38,380 bases of DNA from assembly GCA_030603165.1 (NCBI GenBank), contig JAUVYH010000006.1, positions 1 to 38,380 on the forward strand, written 5' to 3'. Below are positions 1-9,508 of the stretch, piece by piece. Source of the DNA: Fidelibacterota bacterium. Lineage in GTDB: Bacteria; Fidelibacterota; UBA2242. The position numbers and the translations under genes are program-made. Under the pieces are notes generated by a model. That model worked only from the letters and a program-made list of their open reading frames with translations, made no database searches and was not told the DNA's origin. Position 1 is the stretch's first letter; each line of letters opens with the position of its first letter.

Positions 1-2
1 GA

Positions 3-140
3 TGGGAACGACCGATCACGAAGAATATATCTCTTCAAGGAAAAGTCGCCTATATTAAAAATGAAACGGTTTACAGCAATCAATATTATAATAAATGGTT
101 CGTGTCTGCGGGGCTACAATACCGGATTTCCAATAATTAA
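3..140 (+). CDS. C-terminal end of an outer-membrane beta-barrel protein (truncated by window start)
   Basis: Frame 3 reads WERPITKNISLQGKVAYIKNETVYSNQYYNKWFVSAGLQYRISNN*, an alternating barrel-strand pattern; open at the left edge. Confidence 0.55.
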   Translation, partial: WERPITKNISLQGKVAYIKNETVYSNQYYNKWFVSAGLQYRISNN

Positions 141-432
141 ATATAAGACTGTCCCAAAAGCATAAAAGGACAATAGAGAATCCCGTCAGGTCTGAGGATC
201 CGACGAAACAGAACCATCACGTCTTACTCGTTTAATTAGAGTTTGTCTATAAAGTCTTGATATTAGAATTATTTTGAATATCGAATAAAGATTAACGATT
301 TTAGATTTCAGATTTTCAACCGGTTTTCAAATGTTTAATTAGTGTCTGTCCGTAAACCCCGTAAGATAAAAAAGTATGAAATAAAAAGTTCTTTAAAATG
401 TGCAAACTATCTAACGGGGTAAACTATGAAAC

Positions 433-525
433 CTTGAGTTAAGTTTGCTTTAGCTGACTTGACTTAAGGTTTCTAACTCACTGAAATAAGTCAACTTAAC
501 TCAAGACTATCGCCTTAAGTCAAGT
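433..525. repeat. Two interleaved 13-bp perfect inverted repeats (A-B-A'-B' order)
   Basis: CTTGAGTTAAGTT (433-445) pairs with AACTTAACTCAAG (493-505); ACTTGACTTAAGG (457-469) pairs with CCTTAAGTCAAGT (513-525). Confidence 0.8.
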
Positions 526-727
526 TTCCATTTATCGAAAAAACCGACATTATGGACGAACTCTAATTAATCAATCTCACCCTCAGAAATCTAAGACAAG
601 CATCAGATATCTGATAATCATATCCACTTAAAAAGTCCATCCCCCCTCTGTAAAATAATTGGAACGGATTTTGACTTACTAAAATAAGACGATGAGCTTA
701 AATAGAGAAAATGTGGAGATTTACAAA

Positions 728-1186
728 ATGAATAACTCTAACCAAAAATTCCTCGTTATCTGTTCGCTGCTTCTGTTTCTAACACTAATTGTTGCCTGTG
801 ATAATGAGGAACCCGAAAATGTTTTTGTAAATATAAATGAAATCTTCACTCTAAAATGCGGAGAGAGCGTAACGGTAAAACCTGATAATTTTGATATAGG
901 ATTCTGCAAAGTTATCTCTGATTCGCGTTGTCCTACTAATTTGAGGTGTTTCTGGGAAGGTGTTGCTGAAGTAAAAGTCTGGATTTGCGAACCCGGACAG
1001 GCGGCAAACTTTATAAAACTTCCCATTTACGGATATGTAGCTCTTGAAGATACGATAAATCATGTAACCGTCGATACATTAGGTTACCGTTTATCGCTAC
1101 TACAACTCGACCCTTATCCTTATGAACATGAAGAGCGAGATTACTTAGAGTATGAGGCAACAATATTCATTTCAAATATTAATTGA
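728..1186 (+). CDS. Small lipoprotein of unknown function
   Basis: Lipobox-like LTLIVACDN after a hydrophobic N-terminus; DSRCPTNLRCFWEGVAEVKV motif; ATG at 728 preferred over 692. Confidence 0.7.
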   Translation: MNNSNQKFLVICSLLLFLTLIVACDNEEPENVFVNINEIFTLKCGESVTVKPDNFDIGFCKVISDSRCPTNLRCFWEGVAEVKVWICEPGQAANFIKLPIYGYVALEDTINHVTVDTLGYRLSLLQLDPYPYEHEERDYLEYEATIFISNIN

Positions 1187-1198
1187 GAGGAGAAAAAA

Positions 1199-2308
1199 AT
1201 GAAAGAAAGTAAATTATTTGTCGCAACAATTGTCTTTCTCTTATTTTTCACAATTGTTTTACACAGCCAAACTCTCCTGATCTGTACGAATTGCAATCAG
1301 GAAAATCCCTCTACTAATAAATTCTGCCTCGCATGCGGCGAATCAATGGACGATGAATACAAAGCATGGCTAATCAAACGAAATGAGCAAAGATTTCATG
1401 AGGAAAAGTTCATCTCCGGGCGTGTTGACCCACCAAGACTTTTTACGATTCCAACCGCAAGAGTTCTCGGCTCAAAAGATATCAGCCTGATGGGCGGAGG
1501 CGCTTTCGGCGTAGCAGTACAGCAGTCATTTCTTGGTACTATGGGAATGGGATTGGGAAATATCGCTGAAGTAGAATTCAGTACAGTTGGACTGATCAAC
1601 AACATTTCTCAAGGCTCACCAGCAGTATCCACCTCGGCATTTAAAATCCAATTAATACCGGAAAATATGTTCGGTCTGAGTTTTTTTCCTACTTTAGCTG
1701 TTTCTATACGAAGCTCAGCCGATTGGAAAGATGTCAGAAGCGATTGGAGAGCGCTAAACTCCAATAAAGATTTTTACGATTTCAACGCAGGTACCCAAAG
1801 AAATGAATGTGCGGTGAGTGCAATAGGATATAATACGCGATTTACAATAATGTATGGAGTCGCTACACTTCCTTTGGGTCCAATAAAAATTCATTCCGGT
1901 CTTACGTTAACCGATATTCGGGTTAAAGATATGGCTGTTGATTATATCTGGCAGGAAGATAATGATGTTCCGGAAGAAAAACAGAAAAATTTGATCGGTG
2001 GTTTTGCAGGGTTTGAGATCGAATATAATCCACAAACAAAAATGATGGTTGAAATAAAAACAGATTCCAAACACGAATATGATATGGATACAAAAGAAAT
2101 TGAGGTTTCCCATACCTATGTTGCAATAGGTGGTGTGCGATTTTTCTTTACAACATGGCTTTCGATAGATACCGGTGTTTTGTATCAGGCTAATTACAAA
2201 GGAATTGCTGACTCTCAGATCAAGCTTGGTTTGAATCTTTTTATGCCTACAGGAAGTATATCTGATTATGTTAAAACATCTGTAAAACAAAAAATAAGCA
2301 AGGAGTAA
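1199..2308 (+). CDS. Exported protein with N-terminal zinc ribbon and probable beta-barrel body
   Basis: Signal peptide followed by CTNCNQENPSTNKFCLACGE; Gly/aromatic alternating pattern downstream. Confidence 0.7.
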   Translation: MKESKLFVATIVFLLFFTIVLHSQTLLICTNCNQENPSTNKFCLACGESMDDEYKAWLIKRNEQRFHEEKFISGRVDPPRLFTIPTARVLGSKDISLMGGGAFGVAVQQSFLGTMGMGLGNIAEVEFSTVGLINNISQGSPAVSTSAFKIQLIPENMFGLSFFPTLAVSIRSSADWKDVRSDWRALNSNKDFYDFNAGTQRNECAVSAIGYNTRFTIMYGVATLPLGPIKIHSGLTLTDIRVKDMAVDYIWQEDNDVPEEKQKNLIGGFAGFEIEYNPQTKMMVEIKTDSKHEYDMDTKEIEVSHTYVAIGGVRFFFTTWLSIDTGVLYQANYKGIADSQIKLGLNLFMPTGSISDYVKTSVKQKISKE

Positions 2309-3552
2309 TGGCTATGCAGAAACTATTAAATTTTGTAATCGTAACAATTTGCATAATATCTATAAATTGTTCGGATAGTTCTATAAATCCACATGCAAAT
2401 ATTGTCCGTAATCTCACAACAGCCGAAATCAAATTAACGGAATCAGACAACAAGTTCGGATTGAAATTGTTCGGGAAAATCGTTGAGACCGAACAGGATA
2501 AAAACATTTTTATTTCACCACTCAGCGTCTCAATGGCTCTTGGAATGACATCTAACGGTGCGGATAGTACTACATTAGAAGCAATGCACGAAACCCTTGA
2601 ATACGGAGATTTGACTATTCAAGAGGTAAACGAATCTTACCGGAGTTTAATTGAACTTTTAACCGAACTCGATCCACAAGTAATTTTCGATATTGCAAAT
2701 TCAATCTGGTATCGGGAAGGATTTCCGGTGGAAAATGATTTTCTGACAACCAATCAGGATTATTTCGATGCTGTCGTTCGCGCTCTTGACTTCAGTAGCG
2801 ATGACGCCGCTGACATTATCAATGCCTGGGTTGATGAAAATACAAATGGAAAAATCGAGGAGATTGTCGCCAAGCCAATTAATCCACTAACTGTAATGTT
2901 TCTTATTAATGCAATTTACTTTAAAGGCACTTGGACTTATGAATTCGATGAGGAAAATACTACCGATGACATTTTCTATCTTTCGGATGGCTCGGAAAAA
3001 GAATGCAAAATGATGAGCCACCAATGCGATCATAATTATTTTGAAAATGAACAGTTTCAGGCAATCGATCTACCGTATGGCGACGCCGGTTTCAGTATGA
3101 CAATTCTACTCCCAAAACCGGAAGTTAATATCGATTCACTAATCGCTCAGATGAATAATGATACCTGGAATTCCTGGCTCGGCTGTTTTTCAGAACAGGA
3201 AGTAAGTTTTTATCTGCCAAAATTCAAACTCGAATACGAAATATCGCTAAATGACATATTATCTGCACTCGGAATGTCTATCGCTTTTGATCAAAACCTC
3301 GCTGATTTTACGAAAATTAATAGTGACGGCAATTTATATATCAGTGAAGTCAAACATAAAACTTTCGTCAAGGTCAACGAAGAGGGCACCGAAGCAGCTG
3401 CCGTCACATCGGTCGAAATATCGTTTACTTCGGTTGGAGAAACTGGTGTTATCATGCATGTCAATCATCCGTTCATCTTCGCTTTTCACGAGCAACATTC
3501 CGGGACAATACTTTTTATAGGAAAAATTGTTGAACCAATATGGGAAGAATAA
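2308..3552 (+). CDS. Serpin family protease inhibitor, lipoprotein
   Basis: NIFISPLSVSMALGMTSNGA, FLINAIYFKGTW, hinge EEGTEAAAVTS, HPFIFAFHEQHSGTILFIGKI; lipobox-like CIISINCSD. Confidence 0.95.
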   Translation: MAMQKLLNFVIVTICIISINCSDSSINPHANIVRNLTTAEIKLTESDNKFGLKLFGKIVETEQDKNIFISPLSVSMALGMTSNGADSTTLEAMHETLEYGDLTIQEVNESYRSLIELLTELDPQVIFDIANSIWYREGFPVENDFLTTNQDYFDAVVRALDFSSDDAADIINAWVDENTNGKIEEIVAKPINPLTVMFLINAIYFKGTWTYEFDEENTTDDIFYLSDGSEKECKMMSHQCDHNYFENEQFQAIDLPYGDAGFSMTILLPKPEVNIDSLIAQMNNDTWNSWLGCFSEQEVSFYLPKFKLEYEISLNDILSALGMSIAFDQNLADFTKINSDGNLYISEVKHKTFVKVNEEGTEAAAVTSVEISFTSVGETGVIMHVNHPFIFAFHEQHSGTILFIGKIVEPIWEE

Positions 3553-3653
3553 AAAAACCAATTTTCAGCGGAGCCAAAAATGAATGAGTGTTTATTGCAG
3601 GTTAATAATATGTTAGCCATATACATTAATTGATTTAAACAAGAGAGGACGTT

Positions 3654-4735
3654 ATGAAATATAAGTTTATCTTCTTTCCTAACTTAGTAATTACCACCAT
3701 AATATTAGTTTTAAAGTTACATGCTTCATCCGTTGAATCAATCGGACCTTATGGAGAATGGTTTAAATGTATTGAGATATCAAAGTCCAATCCCGAAATT
3801 CTATATACAGGAACATATTATGGGGGTATTTATAAATCAATTAACTATGGGAGTTGTTGGAACTATTTGGGCTTCCGTGGAAATGCAATAATCTCGTCAA
3901 TTGCCATTGATAGCGATAATCCAAATTATGTGTATTTCAGCTGGTATTCTAGCGGTGACAATAATAGTGGTGTAATGAGAAGTAAAGATGGTGGATCATC
4001 GTGGGAGGAAATATTTACTCCTGCAAGAGTTGTAGCTACTTCGTCAGGAATTCATAATATTGTATTTGTTGGTAATAATGACGGCGTATACAAATCTACG
4101 GATGGTGGTGTTAACTTTGAGAAAATTAACTATCAATTCGGATTAAACAATATTTCCGTTATAACATCCGACCCCATAGATTCGTCTATCATCTATGTCG
4201 GCACGACCGATGCAATTTACAAATCCACCAATTTGGGTAAAGATTGGATTAAATTAAGAAATGTATATGATTTTTCTACCTATCCTGCCTATGTCAATGA
4301 CATATCAGTATCAGAATTAAATAACAATATTATTTTAGTTGCAACCAGCCATGATGGGATACTGATTAGCAGTGATGGAGGAATAAACTGGAGCAAAAAG
4401 GATTTTGGTCTTCAGGTACATGGCGCTTTTTGCGATAACAGCAATGAAAATGTCATTTATGCCGCTCATCTAAGTGGTTTTGAGATAAGTAACGATTTGG
4501 GGATATCATTTCAGGGACAGTTCGACACATAGCCATAGATAATTCCGGTCGAGTATATGTTGTTTCGGTTAAAACAGAACAATTGATAACATCTAGTACA
4601 ACTTTATCTTTTTATGATGGTTCTTCTTGGAACAAGATATTTACTACCTATGATGATGAGATTATCACCGATATTGAAAGTTACAATAATCAATTATGGG
4701 TATCCACTTTCAATGAAATTTATAAAATTGAATAA
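3654..4735 (+). pseudogene. BNR/sortilin-like repeat protein with a frameshift near 4530
   Basis: ORF 3654-4532 has repeated SxDGGxxWxK units; after its TAG the -1 frame continues as IAIDNSGRVYVVSVKTEQLITSSTTLSFYDGSSWNKIFTTYDDEIITDIESYNNQLWVSTFNEIYKIE* to 4735. Confidence 0.75.
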
Positions 4736-4755
4736 ACCTGAGGGCTATAATCTGC

Positions 4756-4857
4756 TTCACCTGACGCAAAGGGCCGTTCGATTTTGGTGAGTTTGGCGAG
4801 TTTATGAAGGATTTTTAAGAAATTGAAGGGTAAACGGTTTATACTTTACGCAGGTGA
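4756..4857. repeat. Long imperfect inverted repeat
   Basis: TTCACCTGACGCAAAGGGCCGTT pairs imperfectly with AACGGTTTATACTTTACGCAGGTGA. Confidence 0.55.
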
Positions 4858-5009
4858 GTTTTGTCCGTTATGTTTAAGGAATAATATGAAAAGCAGAATA
4901 TATAGAACATTTTGTCTTACCAAAGAATGCAAAAACATACTTGTGATATTTGTTGTGATCAATTTATTTTATACTTTATCAAGATAAGGATAATAAAAAA
5001 AGATGCGAT

Positions 5010-5081
5010 ACCTTATGTCAAGTCCGTTAATAGATATTTTCAATATATCACGGATCCTTCTTATTGGACTTAACACAAGGT
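5010..5081. repeat. Inverted repeat, 14/16 arms
   Basis: ACCTTATGTCAAGTCC versus GGACTTAACACAAGGT. Confidence 0.6.
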
Positions 5082-5090
5082 GAACATAAC

Positions 5091-5167
5091 TTTTTTAAAT
5101 GAGATTAAGATTTTTTGATTAGATTTGGTAAGTTAAAAAGGAGGCTATTATGTCTTATAAAAAATGA
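5091..5167 (+). pseudogene. Duplicated leader plus 5-codon stub of the gene at 7627
   Basis: TTTTTTAAATGAGATTAAGATTTTTTGATTAGATTTGGTAAGTTAAAAAGGAGGCTATTATGTCTTATAAAAAATGA closely matches the 7566-7645 leader and start (MSYKR...) but stops after MSYKK. Confidence 0.6.
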
Positions 5168-5229
5168 TAAATGGCTTATCATTCAATCAATTACGCTTTG
5201 GATGTCATGATCAAGCGGGAACAGGAGCG

Positions 5230-5251
5230 TCCCAAAGCTGGGACTTTGGGA
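5230..5251. repeat. Perfect 8-bp hairpin
   Basis: TCCCAAAG-ctggga-CTTTGGGA. Confidence 0.6.
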
Positions 5252-5312
5252 TGAGACCTAGAACACGGGATGATACCCAAAATATGGGAAACAATAATTA
5301 AGGAGTTATACC

Positions 5313-7553
5313 ATGAAACGATCTTCAAATTTACACCACCATGTTTCACCTCTGGAAATCATAGCTATTTCACTAATTCTATTGCCTATAGCTCTTTTCT
5401 CACAGGACATTGATTGGATCAATTATACATCTAATTCAAGTTTCAGTATTAGCGCTATCGCAGATGATGGAACTCACCTTTGGGTAAGTGGAAGCGGTGA
5501 AGGATTAATAAGGCTACATAAAACTTCAGGGGAAATAATTTACTATAACAGCACAAACTCCGGGTTACCCGCTAATTATGTCCGTTCTCTTGCAGTAGAT
5601 AGACAGAATAATTTATGGATCGGCACACAGCATAGTGGTTTGGTAAAATTTGATGGAACAAACTGGTCAATCTATAATACAGACAATTCAAACCTACCAG
5701 GTGATGATATCTACTCTCTCCTTATTGATAGAAATGAAAACATATGGATTGGAACCGGACAAGGGCTGATTATGTTTGATGGGGAGAGTTGGATAGCGTA
5801 TAATGGACTGCCGACAGGCTGTGCCGCAGCGCTCGCCATTGACGAAAAAGACCATATTTGGGTTGGAATTGAGCCTCGCTGCAATTCATCAAGCTGCACT
5901 GGTGGAGGTTTGATGAGGTTTAATGGAGTAAACTGGACAATAGTGTATGACATTGCTCAGATTTGGACAGAAATGATAAACCTCGATGCGCTCGTTATTG
6001 ATGCCAATGGAAATGCGTGGCTGGACACTGATGAAGGCTTGATGAAATTCGACGGTACTGACTGGACAGTTTATACAACAGATAATTCAGAGCTGCCGGA
6101 TAATAAAATCAGTGCACTCGCGATTGATACTCATGGAAACATCTGGATTGGGACCTGGTGGAATGGTTTAGCCAAATATGACGGAACCAACTGGACAGTT
6201 TATAACGCTAATAACTCTGAATTACCGGATGACCATATCAGCGCTCTTGCAATTGATGTAGAAGGCGATATATTGATTGGGACTCAAAATGGTAGATTAG
6301 TTGAATATGATGGAAACAACTGGATTACCTATGAAACAGGCACTTCTGACCTTCCCAGCAACAATGTAAATGCACTCGCTATTGATAATGAAGATAATGT
6401 GTGGATTGGTACAGAGGAAGGATTAGCAAAATTCAACAGAACCTCATGGGTAGTCTATAATAGCAATACCGCCGAATTGCCCGGTAATAATATCGGCGCT
6501 ATCACTGTTGATAAAGGAGGGAATATCTGGGTTGGGTTACAGCAACTACCTCATATTTCACGACCAGAGTGTGGTCTTTTTAAATTTGATGGGACAGATT
6601 GGACATTTATACATCAGACACATATTTCAGTTCATGCAATTGCTATTGATGAAGATGGAAACAAATGGATAGGGACAGAAAATGGATTGGTTAAATTTGA
6701 TGGTGAAAACTGGATTGAATATGATAAATCCTATCTTCCAGGTAGTATGGTCAGTTCTATTGCAATTGATACACAAGGAGATATCTGGCTTGGAACAAGA
6801 GAACCCGGATGGTCTTCGTCAATTGGTGGTGGAGTTGTGAAATATGACGGAGAGAACTGGACGGTATATGACACTGCTAACTCAGAACTTCCAGATAACT
6901 ATGTCAACGCCCTGATGATTGATCAACAGGGAAATAAATGGATCGGGACAAAACAGGGCATGGCAAAATTTGACGGAGAAAACTGGACTGTATTCGATAC
7001 AATGAGCTCTGATCTTCCGAGCAACTATATTTTCTGTATCATTTCTGATACTCAAGATAATAAATGGATCGGGACCGATGCAGGTTTAGCCAAGTTTGAT
7101 GGAGAAAATTGGGTCGCGTACACTAATGAAAATTCCAATCTGATAAGTAATTGGATCAGTACTATTGCAATTGATAAATATGGAAATAAATGGATCGGAA
7201 CTCAGCTTGGAGGATTATCAGTATATCGTGAAGGTGGTGTTATTCTCACTGATATGGATACAAAGGAGAAGTATAGAGAAGGACTGCCATCAGAATTTTT
7301 ACTTTATCAAAATTACCCGAATCCATTTAATCCGACAACAACAATCCGTTATCATTTGCCGGAGTCTGGTTTTACTACTATTGAGGTTTTTAATATTGCC
7401 GGACAATTAATAGAAACTTTGGTCAGAGAGCATAAAAACGGCGGATTTCATTCGGTAGAGTGGAATACGTCTAATGCAGGTTCAGGAATCTATTTCTATA
7501 GAATGAAAATTGGGAATTTTATAGATGTGAAAAAATGTGTGAAAATGAAATAA
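5313..7553 (+). CDS. Two-component-regulator-type beta-propeller repeat protein with T9SS type-A sorting domain
   Basis: Many repeats of xNxWIGTxxGLxKFDGxNWTVYxxxNSxLPxNxIxAIAID; C-terminus NYPNPFNPTTTIRYHLPESG...GIYFYRMKIG. Confidence 0.9.
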   Translation: MKRSSNLHHHVSPLEIIAISLILLPIALFSQDIDWINYTSNSSFSISAIADDGTHLWVSGSGEGLIRLHKTSGEIIYYNSTNSGLPANYVRSLAVDRQNNLWIGTQHSGLVKFDGTNWSIYNTDNSNLPGDDIYSLLIDRNENIWIGTGQGLIMFDGESWIAYNGLPTGCAAALAIDEKDHIWVGIEPRCNSSSCTGGGLMRFNGVNWTIVYDIAQIWTEMINLDALVIDANGNAWLDTDEGLMKFDGTDWTVYTTDNSELPDNKISALAIDTHGNIWIGTWWNGLAKYDGTNWTVYNANNSELPDDHISALAIDVEGDILIGTQNGRLVEYDGNNWITYETGTSDLPSNNVNALAIDNEDNVWIGTEEGLAKFNRTSWVVYNSNTAELPGNNIGAITVDKGGNIWVGLQQLPHISRPECGLFKFDGTDWTFIHQTHISVHAIAIDEDGNKWIGTENGLVKFDGENWIEYDKSYLPGSMVSSIAIDTQGDIWLGTREPGWSSSIGGGVVKYDGENWTVYDTANSELPDNYVNALMIDQQGNKWIGTKQGMAKFDGENWTVFDTMSSDLPSNYIFCIISDTQDNKWIGTDAGLAKFDGENWVAYTNENSNLISNWISTIAIDKYGNKWIGTQLGGLSVYREGGVILTDMDTKEKYREGLPSEFLLYQNYPNPFNPTTTIRYHLPESGFTTIEVFNIAGQLIETLVREHKNGGFHSVEWNTSNAGSGIYFYRMKIGNFIDVKKCVKMK

Positions 7554-7626
7554 ATTCATATCTGACTTTTTAAATGAGTTTAAGATTTTTTTAATTAGAT
7601 TTAACAGGTTAAAAAAGGAGGCAATT

Positions 7627-9405
7627 ATGTCCTACAAAAGATTAATCGTGGTTTTTCTTTTAATCACCATTTTTGTGTCACCAATTTTTTCAGATGTTCC
7701 CCTGCCAAATTCCAGAAAACCCGACGCGCCTTACTTCATGGAGCCAATGAACTTTAAAACCGTCCAGCTTAAAATCTTCGCCGGCGATGTGTCCGGTATG
7801 GTGATCGATGATTACGCCGATCTCAGCTGGAACCCGGCTTTTCTAAGCCGCCTGAATTGTCGTTCCGTATACCTCGATATGAATTTTTACGGCGCACAAC
7901 AGACAAGTACACCGGTTTATGGTCCGGTATATTACGGGGACAGCTACTCCGTAATGCCCAGATGGCACCAAAACACCTATATGACCGGCGTTCAAACATC
8001 ACCGCTGTACAACCTGGCGGTTCTGCTTCCGATCAATTCAAGACTAAAAATTGCCGTCACCAGCCGCTCAATATTTGATTACGGTCCGTTTCGCACCAGC
8101 TACTACTGGGATTACGGTCGAGCTTTGAAAGATGCCTATCTATCCATGGAAGCCTGGGGTGATCTGGAACCTCAACGATTGGAAGTAGATGATAATCAAC
8201 AGATCGCCCGTGGTACTCAGACAGAATTATCCGCGGCATATAAACTGTCAAACCGATTAGATATTGGCATTCGGGTTGGACAATATATTTATCGTCGCAA
8301 CGGTAATCTTTACGACTCAAAATGGGGTAATTATCCCCATTCGAAATTTGCCGATCTCAGCGATGAAGAACTGGATATTGCCGGCGATCATTACAACCTG
8401 GGAATTGGTCTGCTTTATCATTCTTCGGAAAAGACGTGCTTTGGCGCCTATTTCGAAATAATGACCGGCAAAAGTGAAGAAACCACTGCATCTCTGGACA
8501 CCTCCTATTCCTTGTCGAAGCGAGATACGGACTCCAGTTATTATAGTATCTACAAATACAATCTCGATAGCGATAAATCCTATGAGACCAACGGAAGCAG
8601 ACCGACATTAACACTAACCTTTGAGAAACATCTGTCCGAAAAAGTCACTTTCCGCAGCTTTTTCAAACACTCCCGGTGCAATACCGACATTACATTTGCC
8701 ACAGCCGCTGAAGACACCAGTTTCTCCGATCGAACTTATGACCGGTATAAATCCGGGACTTCTTATTTTCAACGCCGGGAATCATTTGGCGCTCACCGAC
8801 AACATTACCAGGGCGACGGAGCTGAGAAGGAATCTAACTGGAAATGGTTTGCATCCCTGATCTACACCACGGAAAACGACTGGTCCCTGTTCGGCGGTAT
8901 CCGGATTAACAATAGAAAATATGATTACACGATCAATGAGACTTCGGATTACTATCGGTATTCCTATGACGTATTCAGCTACTACGATGACCATACCGAT
9001 AAATATCATTATAACCATGCCAAATATTATGAATATACATCGGAATCTCAGCAGTACAACCTGTACATCCCAATCGGTATAAAAGCCAAAGTAATTAAAG
9101 GTTTGTATGTGATACTGGGCGGTGAATTGCAGTATTATCTACATGACGAAAAGCAAAAAGGACAACTGCTCTATCCTGAAATTATCACAAAAAGATGGGA
9201 AGATGGTTCGCTTGTCGTCAGCGATGAAGAGGTAAACCGCTATGAAGAGTACAGCTCCGATCCAGCTAAAGACTTCACCAGAGCAACATCCGTCAATTTA
9301 GGCGTCGTATATAAACACTCATCCGGCGCTAATCTCTACATTCGCTCAAACGGTAATATCCTTGAAACCTACGGCTGGGATCTGGGATTTGAATTTCAAT
9401 GGTAA
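7627..9405 (+). CDS. Outer-membrane beta-barrel protein (Tyr-rich), function unknown
   Basis: Signal peptide, aromatic alternating strands, terminal GWDLGFEFQW. Confidence 0.7.
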   Translation: MSYKRLIVVFLLITIFVSPIFSDVPLPNSRKPDAPYFMEPMNFKTVQLKIFAGDVSGMVIDDYADLSWNPAFLSRLNCRSVYLDMNFYGAQQTSTPVYGPVYYGDSYSVMPRWHQNTYMTGVQTSPLYNLAVLLPINSRLKIAVTSRSIFDYGPFRTSYYWDYGRALKDAYLSMEAWGDLEPQRLEVDDNQQIARGTQTELSAAYKLSNRLDIGIRVGQYIYRRNGNLYDSKWGNYPHSKFADLSDEELDIAGDHYNLGIGLLYHSSEKTCFGAYFEIMTGKSEETTASLDTSYSLSKRDTDSSYYSIYKYNLDSDKSYETNGSRPTLTLTFEKHLSEKVTFRSFFKHSRCNTDITFATAAEDTSFSDRTYDRYKSGTSYFQRRESFGAHRQHYQGDGAEKESNWKWFASLIYTTENDWSLFGGIRINNRKYDYTINETSDYYRYSYDVFSYYDDHTDKYHYNHAKYYEYTSESQQYNLYIPIGIKAKVIKGLYVILGGELQYYLHDEKQKGQLLYPEIITKRWEDGSLVVSDEEVNRYEEYSSDPAKDFTRATSVNLGVVYKHSSGANLYIRSNGNILETYGWDLGFEFQW

Positions 9406-9508
9406 AAATTCATCTCGGATTTGCTATTTTTCACAATTGCCATTAACTTGAGTTATAAACTAATCCTCATAAGGAGGATCAAAGCATGAATCATGCAGGG
9501 CGGTAAAA

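Noticed and set aside
721-1063. Antisense ORFs in the ORF track (e.g. 721-1026 and 851-1063 on the minus strand)
   Set aside because: They overlap well-supported plus-strand genes and lack recognisable domains; the same applies to other minus-strand track entries
5313-7553. Repetitive DNA in the propeller gene as a possible CRISPR or tandem array
   Set aside because: The periodicity is coding (about 45-50 aa propeller repeats) with no constant repeat or unique spacer structure; no CRISPR array seen elsewhere in the window
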